From an uncultured Clostridia bacterium (lineage in GTDB: Bacteria > Bacillota > Clostridia > Lachnospirales > Anaerotignaceae), in contig CABSIK010000006.1 of NCBI GenBank assembly GCA_902477755.1, positions 90,905 to 154,904 on the forward strand: a DNA stretch of 64,000 nucleotides, in the 5' to 3' direction. Below the pieces are notes generated by a model. The model was given only the letters and a program-made list of their open reading frames with translations, searched no databases and was not told the DNA's origin. A program made the translations under genes and the position numbers. Below, in pieces: positions 1 to 7,831 of the stretch; positions within the stretch are counted from its first letter, which is position 1; each line of letters opens with the position of its first letter.

Positions 1-1
1 C

Positions 2-2185
2 ACAGAAGTGAAATTTGATGAAACGAAAGACCACTACAGAGGTGCGGCGGCGCTGTTCGATGTGACCTTTGACGGCGAAGTGGATGACGAAATTTCTTTG
101 ACAGCATTGAATGAACTGAAGGAAGAACTGGCGCCTTATGACTTGTATGTATCCACAGAGGTGGGCAACAACCGCTCGGATATGCTGGCGGAAGAAATGA
201 AAATGATCATGGTAGTGGCGGCAGTAATCATTGTCAGTGTACTGCTGCTCACATCCAAAACTTACATGGAAATTCCGGTACTGTTGCTGACATTCATTGC
301 GGCGGCAGTGCTGAATATGGGAACAAACTTCTTTTTTGGGGAGATTTCTTTTATTTCCAACTCTGTAACAGTGGTGCTGCAATTGGCCCTTGCCATTGAC
401 TATGCCATCATTCTTTGCCATCGCTACAGTGAGGAACGGGTGCATATGGAACCCAGAGAAGCCACCATCACAGCTTTGAGCAAAGCCATTCCAGAAATTT
501 CAGCCAGCAGCCTGACCACCATTTCCGGTCTGGGTGCGCTGATGTTCATGCAGTTCGGCATTGGGTTTGATATGGGGCGTGTCCTTATTAAAGCGATTTT
601 TTGCAGCCTGCTGTCTGTATTTACATTGATGCCCGGTTTACTGATGCTGTTCAGCAAGGGCATTGATAAGACACATCATAAAAACTTTGTACCAAGTATT
701 GACGGTTTGGGACGTATCGTTATCAAAATGCAGTATATGGTACCGCCTATATTTCTGATCTTGCTGGTGGTGGCATTCAAGTTTTCTTCTATGTGTCCTT
801 ATGCTTACGGATATACGCAGATCACATCTTTCCAGAAAAGCGAGAACACCATTGCTGATAACAAGATCAAAGAAACTTTTGGAGGTCAGAACACGTTGGC
901 AATTGTCATTCCCAAGGGGGATTATGACAGTGAAAGGGCATTGCTGGCAGATATCCAGAAGCATCCAGAGGTTGATTCGGCTTTGGGCATTGCCAACGCA
1001 GAAGCGGAAGATGATTACATGCTGGCGGACGCTTTGACACCCAGAAAGTTTGCGGAAATGATGGATTTGGATGTGGAAGTGGCAAAGCTCCTCTATGGGG
1101 CTTACGGTATGAAGCATGAGGAATACGGTCATGTCATCGGCAATCTGGATAATTATCAAGTGCCTCTCATTGACATGTTCCTATTTGCCCATGAGGAAGC
1201 CGACAAAGGATATGTGGAACTGGACGATGAGATGCAGCGTGATTTGGACGATGCCTATGAAAAAATTGACGATGCCAGAAAACAGCTGCAAGGGGAAAAC
1301 TACTCCCGTCTGGTACTGGATTTGAATTTGCCGGAAGAAGGAGAGGAAACCTTTGCTTTTCTGGATGTGCTTCGGGAGGATGTAAGCAGGTATTACGACG
1401 ATTTTCTGCTGGTTGGCAACAGCACCAGCGATTTTGACTTATCCAGCTCCTTCAGTCGGGATAATGTAATGATCAGTATTCTTTCTATCGTATTTGTTAT
1501 TTTGGTGCTGCTCTTTACCTTCCAGTCTGTTGGGCTGCCCATTTTGCTGATACTGGTCATTCAGGGAAGTGTATGGATTAACTTTTCCTTCCCTTATTTG
1601 ATGCACAGCAATCTGTTCTTCCTCAGTTATCTGGTGGTTAGTTCCATACAGATGGGGGCAAACATCGACTATGCCATTGTGATTTCCAACCGGTATATGG
1701 ATCTAAAAAAACAGATGCCTCCTCACAAAGCCATTATTTTGGCATTGAATCAGGCATTTCCTACTATTATTACATCCGGTTCTATGCTGGCGGCAGCAGG
1801 GCTTTTGATTGGGTTCATGTCCTCTGACCCCACCGTTGCATCCATCGGCATTTGTCTGGGACGTGGTACCATATTATCCATTTTCCTTGTTATGTTTGTA
1901 CTGCCGGAAATTTTGCTGCTGGGGGACAAGGTCATCGAACGGACAATGTTTGCCATCAAGCCACCAGAACTTAGTCAGGAACTGGAAGGTTCTGTACGGG
2001 TGAATGGTCATATCCGAGGATATGTTTCCGGTACCATTGACGCAAAGGTACATGGGGTGATCCACGGGGAAGTCCATGCCATTGTGGATACAGAAGGCAA
2101 GAAGGAAAAGCCAAAAGAGGAGTCGACGGAGGAACATAAGAAAGAAACAGAAAGAGAGGAGGGGCAGACCTATGAAAATCAGTAA
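2..2185 (+). CDS. MMPL/RND-family membrane transporter, 5' end cut by the window
   Basis: The reading frame is open from the first bases, so the true start lies upstream. The family (MMPL/RND, substrates such as lipids or drugs) has two halves, each an extracytoplasmic domain followed by a bundle of membrane helices. Here the first extracytoplasmic domain is mostly missing. Helix clusters lie near residues 65-215 and 490-650, each with an 'IDYAI' segment (ALAIDYAIILCHR, GANIDYAIVISNR) typical of the family's helix 4. A large soluble domain lies between them. The tail is unusual: residues about 660-695 read as a short V-x-G-x-I-x-G series resembling bactofilin-type beta-helix turns, then a highly charged Lys/Glu end. 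The gene overlaps the next by 14 bp, so the two are probably translationally coupled. The substrate cannot be read from the sequence. Confidence 0.85.
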   Translation, partial: TEVKFDETKDHYRGAAALFDVTFDGEVDDEISLTALNELKEELAPYDLYVSTEVGNNRSDMLAEEMKMIMVVAAVIIVSVLLLTSKTYMEIPVLLLTFIAAAVLNMGTNFFFGEISFISNSVTVVLQLALAIDYAIILCHRYSEERVHMEPREATITALSKAIPEISASSLTTISGLGALMFMQFGIGFDMGRVLIKAIFCSLLSVFTLMPGLLMLFSKGIDKTHHKNFVPSIDGLGRIVIKMQYMVPPIFLILLVVAFKFSSMCPYAYGYTQITSFQKSENTIADNKIKETFGGQNTLAIVIPKGDYDSERALLADIQKHPEVDSALGIANAEAEDDYMLADALTPRKFAEMMDLDVEVAKLLYGAYGMKHEEYGHVIGNLDNYQVPLIDMFLFAHEEADKGYVELDDEMQRDLDDAYEKIDDARKQLQGENYSRLVLDLNLPEEGEETFAFLDVLREDVSRYYDDFLLVGNSTSDFDLSSSFSRDNVMISILSIVFVILVLLFTFQSVGLPILLILVIQGSVWINFSFPYLMHSNLFFLSYLVVSSIQMGANIDYAIVISNRYMDLKKQMPPHKAIILALNQAFPTIITSGSMLAAAGLLIGFMSSDPTVASIGICLGRGTILSIFLVMFVLPEILLLGDKVIERTMFAIKPPELSQELEGSVRVNGHIRGYVSGTIDAKVHGVIHGEVHAIVDTEGKKEKPKEESTEEHKKETEREEGQTYENQ

Positions 2186-5100
2186 AAGAATCATATCATT
2201 ACTTATGGCAGCACTGCTGGTTTTCGGTCTGCCTTTGAGTGCCTTTGCTTCTGATGGTGGAGAAATCCGCATTGCTACGGCGGAGGATTGGAAATCATTT
2301 GTGAAAAACTGCAAGCTGGATACTTGGTCTGTAGGTAAGACTGTTGTGCTGGATGGGGACTTGGACTTGGGCGGCAGCTTTACGCCAGTGCCTGTGTTCA
2401 GCGGCACCTTTGACGGCAATGGCCACAGTATTCACATGGGGTCTTATACGTCAGCGGCTTCTGACACAGGGGTATTTCGCTATGTGAGCGAAGGCGCGGT
2501 AGTGAAAAACCTGACGGTCACAGGCACATGGGAGCCATCCGGCGGAAAAAGTGCCATTGGCGGTATTGTTGGGCATAACAGCGGCACCATTGAAAATTGC
2601 CTGTTCAATGGTGTGGTGGATGGCAAAAACAACATTGGAGGCATTGCCGGCATCAATGAAAACACAGGTGTTATCACAGGCTGTACTGTTCGCGGAGAAA
2701 TCCGCGGAGAACATTATACTGGAGGTGTTGCTGGTCAGAATCTGGGCAGTATCATCCGCTGCTCAAATGAAAGCAGTGTCAATACAGACGGAGCGGAAAT
2801 TGCCCCCACACTGGATGATATTGATGTGAGCCATATCAACAACACGGAAAATCTTTCCGTATATACGGATACGGGCGGCATTGCCGGATTTTCCTCAGGG
2901 CTTGTGCAGGGATGTAAAAACGTAGGGGAAATCGGTTATCCCCATGTGGGGTATAATGTGGGCGGTATTGCCGGCAGACAGTCTGGCTATCTCCACGACT
3001 GCGAAAATCGAGGCGCTGTTTACGGCAGAAAAGACGTAGGCGGGGTTGTGGGGCAGATGGAGCCTTATTTGATATTGAAATTCGGCAAGGATGATTTGGA
3101 ACGGCTTTCCGATGCTTTTTCCGGTTTGCAGGATATTATGGACGGCATGCTGGATCATACGGAAACCACCATGGATGACGTTTCTTTCCGCTTGGACAAC
3201 ATTTCTTCCATGTCCGATGAAGCCAGAGAAAGCACAGATTATTTGGTGCACAGAACGGAAGATTATGTGGACGATACCATTATGACCATCAACGACCTGA
3301 GTGAACGGGCAGATCGTTTCTTGGGGGATCTGGAAGATATTCTAGGCACAGGAGAAGATGTTGCCGATGACATTACGAACGCATTGGAACAGCTCCACAA
3401 ATCCGTAGACCGTTTGCAGGATGCGGCACAGGCTGGACAGGATGCCATTGACAGTGCAGGCAATGGGCTGACGAAGCTGGGAAAGGCAGTGCAGAATTAC
3501 ATAAGCGCATGGAATGATGTGAATCAGAGCATACAGAATGTCATTGGCTCCAAGGGAGATTGGGAGGCAATGGAGCAGGCCTTGGCTGATTTACAGGGAA
3601 ATGTTACTTACCTAACGGCTGCCGGAGACGGAGTGTTCCGTGCCATCAGCAACACAAGAAATGAACTGGATGATGCTTTGGGCAGCGGCAGTGACATGGC
3701 TTCTGATTTGAACAGTGCTTTATCCAGACTGGAGAAATCTGTGGAACAGCTTCAGGATGTTCAGGATGGGCTGGCCGATATGGTAACGGATATGCGCTGG
3801 GCAATTCGGGATTTCCGAGAAGGCGGCGCGCCCCAGTTTGCTGTGCCAGATGCGGAATATAAAGAGCAGGTTGACAATCTGCTGGATCAGACTGGCTCCA
3901 TTTTTGACGAAGTGGAACAAATGACAGATGAAATGGGGGATAATGGTGACATTCTCATTTCTGACCTTCGGGCAATGAATGACCAGATGCGAACCATTAT
4001 GAACATTATGCAGGATATTTACGAAAAACTGCTGGATGATGGCGAAGAAGAAGAGATTTATGAAGATATATCAGAAGAAGTGACTTCTTCCACAGAAGGT
4101 GTCACAGAGAACTGCCGCAACTACGGGAAAGTGGAAGGTGACGTGGATACTGGGGGAATCTGCGGTGCCATTCAGGTGGAATACGACTTTGATCCGGAAG
4201 ATGATTTGACCAGACAGGGAGATACTTCCCTGAATCAGCACTTCCAGACAAAGGCTGTCCTGCGAGGTTCTGTGAACTACGGAGCAGTGACAGGGAAAAA
4301 AGATTATGTAGGCGGTATAGCTGGTTACATGAAGCTGGGCAGCATTTATAAATGCGAGGCTTACGGCAAAGTGACCAGCACTGATGGTGATTATATCGGG
4401 GGAATCGTTGGCAGCTCTGATTCTGTGGTGCGGAACAGTGATGCGAAAGTTTCTCTCAGCGGCGGTAGCTATACCGGCGGCATTGCCGGATATGGTACGG
4501 ATATCTTTGACTGCCGTGCTATGGTGGAACTGGCAGATGCGGAGGAAGCGGCTGGTGCCATTGCCGGAAAGGCTGAGGGGAATGTAAAAGGCAATTACTT
4601 TGTAGACGGTGACTGGGGCGGCGTGGACGACATCAGTTTTGCCGGAGAAGCGGAGCCTATGGCATACGAAGATTTCATTGCCATAGAAGGTTTGCCGGAA
4701 CGATTCCGTTCTTTCTATCTGACTTACATGGCGAACGGTGCTGTGGTGGATGATGTGGCATATACCTACGGCGAAAAAACAGACAGCAAACCCATTCCAG
4801 CAGTACCCAAACAGGAAGGTTCTTCTGGAAAATGGGAGGAACTGCCGGAAACAGTCACATTTGACAGAGTCATCGAAGCCGTTTATACCCAGCGCAGTTC
4901 CTCCATTGCGTCACCACAGACCAGAGGAGAAGCCATGCTTTCCATTCTGCTGGCAGAAGGCAGTTTTGAAGATGGTGAGGAAATTGCCATGGAACCTGTG
5001 ACCGCAGAAGAAGTGGGCAGCGTTGACACCAGTAAATTTGTGGAAGGCTGGAAGGTAACATTGCCGGAAGATGGCAGCATTACGCATCTGATGCGGTACT

Positions 5101-5363
5101 GCATGCCGGAAGGCGGCGGACTGATGAAGCTGTATCTGGTACAAGATGGCGGCGCTGTGCCTTTGGATACCCAGAAAGATGGACAGTATCTGTGCTTTTA
5201 CGCAGACGGAACCCAGTTCACCTTCTATGTGGAACGGACACCGATATGGCAGGTGGCTGCACCTATAGCAGGGGGTGTGGTGCTTGTTTTAGGAGCTGTT
5301 ATTTTCTGGAAAAGAGAACGGATTAAGAATTTTGTAAAAGACAAACGGAAAAAAGAGGAGTAA
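2172..5363 (+). CDS. secreted GLUG-repeat protein with coiled-coil middle and C-terminal membrane anchor
   Basis: The start is the ATG at 2172, after a GAGGAGG ribosome site and at the head of a clear signal peptide (MKISKRIISLLMAALLVFG); the frame is open upstream but that part overlaps the transporter. The protein has 1063 residues. Residues about 100-290 contain GLUG-type repeats (GGIVGHNSG, GGIAGINEN, GGVAGQNLG and similar), followed by a long helical, probably coiled-coil stretch (about 300-620) and a second block of GLUG repeats (about 640-780). A membrane segment (VAAPIAGGVVLVLGAVIFW) and a Lys/Arg-rich tail close the protein, so most of it should lie outside the cell. GLUG motifs occur in surface and adhesin-like proteins. 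Coupling to the transporter suggests a joint envelope function, possibly a periplasmic or surface partner. No enzyme motif was seen. Confidence 0.8.
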   Translation: MKISKRIISLLMAALLVFGLPLSAFASDGGEIRIATAEDWKSFVKNCKLDTWSVGKTVVLDGDLDLGGSFTPVPVFSGTFDGNGHSIHMGSYTSAASDTGVFRYVSEGAVVKNLTVTGTWEPSGGKSAIGGIVGHNSGTIENCLFNGVVDGKNNIGGIAGINENTGVITGCTVRGEIRGEHYTGGVAGQNLGSIIRCSNESSVNTDGAEIAPTLDDIDVSHINNTENLSVYTDTGGIAGFSSGLVQGCKNVGEIGYPHVGYNVGGIAGRQSGYLHDCENRGAVYGRKDVGGVVGQMEPYLILKFGKDDLERLSDAFSGLQDIMDGMLDHTETTMDDVSFRLDNISSMSDEARESTDYLVHRTEDYVDDTIMTINDLSERADRFLGDLEDILGTGEDVADDITNALEQLHKSVDRLQDAAQAGQDAIDSAGNGLTKLGKAVQNYISAWNDVNQSIQNVIGSKGDWEAMEQALADLQGNVTYLTAAGDGVFRAISNTRNELDDALGSGSDMASDLNSALSRLEKSVEQLQDVQDGLADMVTDMRWAIRDFREGGAPQFAVPDAEYKEQVDNLLDQTGSIFDEVEQMTDEMGDNGDILISDLRAMNDQMRTIMNIMQDIYEKLLDDGEEEEIYEDISEEVTSSTEGVTENCRNYGKVEGDVDTGGICGAIQVEYDFDPEDDLTRQGDTSLNQHFQTKAVLRGSVNYGAVTGKKDYVGGIAGYMKLGSIYKCEAYGKVTSTDGDYIGGIVGSSDSVVRNSDAKVSLSGGSYTGGIAGYGTDIFDCRAMVELADAEEAAGAIAGKAEGNVKGNYFVDGDWGGVDDISFAGEAEPMAYEDFIAIEGLPERFRSFYLTYMANGAVVDDVAYTYGEKTDSKPIPAVPKQEGSSGKWEELPETVTFDRVIEAVYTQRSSSIASPQTRGEAMLSILLAEGSFEDGEEIAMEPVTAEEVGSVDTSKFVEGWKVTLPEDGSITHLMRYCMPEGGGLMKLYLVQDGGAVPLDTQKDGQYLCFYADGTQFTFYVERTPIWQVAAPIAGGVVLVLGAVIFWKRERIKNFVKDKRKKEE

Positions 5364-5432
5364 AATTAAGCTGTATGGAACGCAATGCAGCAAAGGACTT
5401 CTCTGTTTTGCGGCAACACAAACAGAAAGGAA

Positions 5433-5481
5433 AAAGCTGTATGGATGGCAGAAATATGCCAGTTCCATGCAGCTTTTTTTG
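5433..5481 (+). terminator. rho-independent terminator of the MMPL-GLUG operon
   Basis: A long stem pairs AAGCTGTATGGA with TCCATGCAGCTT, with an inner TGGCA/TGCCA extension, followed by seven T. It ends only 36 bp before the next start codon. A second copy of the 5' arm (AAGCTGTATGGAA) lies at about 5369 and could pair with the same 3' arm. Confidence 0.85.
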
Positions 5482-5517
5482 CATAAAAGGGTTTTGGAAT
5501 CAAAAGGAGGAACGGGA

Positions 5518-7167
5518 ATGAAAGGAAAGGTTTTTCTTGCGGCAGCGGTCATGGGAACGCTGTTTACAACAACGGCTTTTGGGGCGCAGTTTCCCGATGT
5601 GCCTACAGACCATTGGGCGTACAACGAAGTGGTGAAAGCAAGCGAAATCGGTTTCATCAGCGGCATGGATGACGGTACTTTTGGTCTGGGACAGACGGTG
5701 ACGAGAGGACAGTTTGTGTCCATGATGTGTCGAATGTTTGGCTGGGAGTTGGTGGATGCTTACACGGGTTCTTTTGCGGATAATCAGGATGTGAACCAAT
5801 GGTATTTCAAGAGTATTGAAACAGCGGCGCAGCATGGGGCTTTAAACGGCAGTGAGTTGAATTTCCGTCCCAATGACAATATCACCAGAGAGGAAATGGC
5901 TGTGATGCTGGTAAAAGGATTGGGCTATGACAATCTGGTGGAAACGGCGGCAGCGGCGGCTTCCCCCTTCACAGATGTGACAAGCAACAAAGGATATATC
6001 AATCTGGCTTATGACTTCGGCATTGTCAGCGGCAAAGGTGACGGTCAGTTTATGCCAAATGGCACAGCCACCAGAGAAGAAGCGGCGGCAATGATGCTGC
6101 GGTGCTACAACAAAATGAACAGTGATACAGACTTTGTCCATGGATTCTATGCGTTTTCTTCCTATGGGCAGAAAGATTTGGCAAAGGAAATGGACGCTGT
6201 TTCTTTTGGTTGGAGCAAAATGGAATATCGTGACGACGGAAGTATTGTGGTCAATACCCTTTATGAAAATAACAACGAATGGGCAGTGCCGGAAGGTTAT
6301 GAACAGATTGTAGAGGAACTGCAAAGCAGCGGCGTCCAGACAAATCTGAATATTTTCCTGTCGGATGCCACAGCGGCGCAGACTATTTTGAATAATGCAG
6401 AAAACCGTACAGCGGCAGTGAACGCCATCATGGAAGAAGTGACAGTGACTTATAAGAAACTGGGCAGAAATCCTTATGAAGGGGTTACCATTGACTTTGA
6501 AGGACTTCGAGGAGATACATTGAAGCAGAATTTTGTGGCCTTCCTGAAAGAACTGGATACAGCATTGACGGCAGAAGGAAAGAGCCTATATGTGGCAGTC
6601 CATCCGGCCACGAAAGACGGTAGTTATTATGATGGATATGACTACAAAGCCATTGGCGAAATTGCGGACAAAGTCATTATGATGGCTTATGATTATGAGG
6701 CAAAGAGCATTTCTGCTGATGTACAGCAGAGCGGCTTTACCACAACGCCTGTTTCTCCTTTCGATCAGGTATATTATGGACTCCACGCCATTACCGACGA
6801 GAGCACAGGTGTGGCAGACAGCAGCAAGGTTGTGCTGGGGTTGAGTCCTTCTTCCAACGTGGAATGGGATTTGCAAAATGGCGTCATTGTCAACAGTCAG
6901 GGAATTGACAATGATTATGATACATTGCAGGCTTATTTGCAGAGCGGTGCCACATCTGGATATTCTGAAAAATATCGGAATCCTTATATGACGGTGCAGG
7001 ATGGAGATACCACAAAGGTCATCTGGTATGAGGACAGCCGCAGTATGCAGGACAAAATGGATCTGGCAAAGATGATGGGTGTAAACGGCGTATCTTTCTG
7101 GAGATTGGGATTGATTCCAGATGAAAATACAACGGCTTACAGCAATATCTGGAGTACAGTGAAATAA
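5518..7167 (+). CDS. S-layer-homology protein with glycoside hydrolase family 18-like domain
   Basis: The ATG at 5518 follows AAAGGAGG and begins a signal peptide (MKGKVFLAAAVMGTLF). The upstream in-frame extension lies in a terminator and is rejected. Three SLH domains follow (about residues 22-195): FPDVPTDHWAYNEV, FADNQDVNQWYF and SPFTDVTSNKGYI, each ending in a TRxxF/TREE motif. These normally bind pyruvylated cell-wall polymers. The C-terminal 350 residues resemble the TIM barrel of the GH18/YaaH group: the strand GVTIDFEG keeps the catalytic D-x-E pair, but the first Asp of the usual DGxDxDxE motif is Glu here. A role in peptidoglycan or glycan remodelling at the surface is likely; activity is not proven. 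Length is 549 residues. Confidence 0.85.
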   Translation: MKGKVFLAAAVMGTLFTTTAFGAQFPDVPTDHWAYNEVVKASEIGFISGMDDGTFGLGQTVTRGQFVSMMCRMFGWELVDAYTGSFADNQDVNQWYFKSIETAAQHGALNGSELNFRPNDNITREEMAVMLVKGLGYDNLVETAAAAASPFTDVTSNKGYINLAYDFGIVSGKGDGQFMPNGTATREEAAAMMLRCYNKMNSDTDFVHGFYAFSSYGQKDLAKEMDAVSFGWSKMEYRDDGSIVVNTLYENNNEWAVPEGYEQIVEELQSSGVQTNLNIFLSDATAAQTILNNAENRTAAVNAIMEEVTVTYKKLGRNPYEGVTIDFEGLRGDTLKQNFVAFLKELDTALTAEGKSLYVAVHPATKDGSYYDGYDYKAIGEIADKVIMMAYDYEAKSISADVQQSGFTTTPVSPFDQVYYGLHAITDESTGVADSSKVVLGLSPSSNVEWDLQNGVIVNSQGIDNDYDTLQAYLQSGATSGYSEKYRNPYMTVQDGDTTKVIWYEDSRSMQDKMDLAKMMGVNGVSFWRLGLIPDENTTAYSNIWSTVK

Positions 7168-7190
7168 AATATGGATGATTCCCCCGAGCT

Positions 7191-7357
7191 TTAGGGGCTG
7201 TTTCATAAGAAAGTAAAGATAGCTGGGATTCTTGCAAGGATTCCAGCTATGCTTTTTTATCAGGATTTTGTGGAAATGTTTTTCTTCTGAAATCAGCTGT
7301 CGCAGTTCTCCTTGAGAAATAAAGGGAAAACAATGTTTTCTTAAGGAGAGCCTGCTG
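7191..7357 (-). repeat. terminator-nested palindromic element, copy 1 (reverse orientation)
   Basis: On the minus strand it reads AGCAGGCTCTCCTTAAGAAA, a partner TTTCTCAAGGAGA, then ACTGCGACAGCT, an outer arm with AGAAGAAAAACA, an inner hairpin (AGCTGGAATCC with its partner, plus-strand 7221-7248) and TTTCTTATGAAACAGCCCC. It matches the copies at 10877, 52713, 59371 and 63902. Flanking bases CCCGA (7183-7187) and TCGGG (7360-7364), the latter followed by AAATTTTT, can form a weaker outer terminator stem around it. The inner hairpin is followed by TTTTTT (about 7252-7257) on the plus strand and may itself terminate the SLH gene. Confidence 0.8.
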
Positions 7358-7394
7358 TTTCGGGAAATTTTTGTATGAAAATAGAAGCAAACCG

Positions 7395-7453
7395 TTGACA
7401 AATTGGTCTATAGATTATAGACTAAAAGAAAGAGAAGTCTAAAACTTATAGAC
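7395..7453 (+). promoter_or_regulatory. promoter and two 17-bp operators of the blaI-like gene
   Basis: TTGACA at 7395-7400 and TAGACT at 7418-7423 are 17 bp apart. A perfect inverted repeat GTCTATA-GAT-TATAGAC (7406-7422) covers the spacer and -10. A second, GTCTAAA-ACT-TATAGAC (7437-7453, one mismatch), lies 31 bp downstream, about three helical turns away on the same face. This is the layout of BlaI/MecI operators and implies autorepression. The binding protein is inferred to be the adjacent repressor. Confidence 0.85.
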
Positions 7454-7469
7454 CGAAAGGGGGGATACC

Positions 7470-7829
7470 ATGGGATACCAACTGACAGAAGCGGAAGAAA
7501 GACTGGCGGAGATTTTATGGAAAGATGTACCCATGACCTCGGCGGAGTTGGTGAAAATCTGCGGAGAGGAAATGGAATGGAAGAAATCTACCACCTATAC
7601 CATGCTGAAAAAACTGGAGCAAAAAGGGGTTTTTGTCAATGAAAAAGGCATGATTCGGGCGGTATATACCAAAGAGGAATGGCAGGCGCAGGAAAGCAGA
7701 CAGTTTGTCAAAGACAGCTTCGGCGGTTCCCTGCCAAAGTTTCTCACAGCCTTTGCAAAGGGGAAAGGGCTGACAGCAAAAGAAGTGGAGGAGATGAAGA
7801 AACTCATTGAGACATACGAGGAGGGCTGA
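7470..7829 (+). CDS. blaI: BlaI/MecI/CopY-family transcriptional repressor
   Basis: A 119-residue winged-helix protein of normal family length. The N-terminal 75 residues match the BlaI DNA-binding fold (LTEAEERLAEILWK, then KKSTTYTMLKKLEQKG, the recognition helix). The C-terminal part should dimerise and carry the site cut by the partner protease. Start ATG at 7470 with AAAGGGGGG just upstream. The M56 protease gene begins 2 bp after its stop, the classic BlaI-BlaR1 arrangement, and two operators lie in its promoter. BlaI-type repressors are inactivated by proteolysis on signal. The inducer here need not be a beta-lactam, because no beta-lactamase is nearby. The symbol denotes the family. 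Confidence 0.85.
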   Translation: MGYQLTEAEERLAEILWKDVPMTSAELVKICGEEMEWKKSTTYTMLKKLEQKGVFVNEKGMIRAVYTKEEWQAQESRQFVKDSFGGSLPKFLTAFAKGKGLTAKEVEEMKKLIETYEEG

Positions 7830-7831
7830 GT

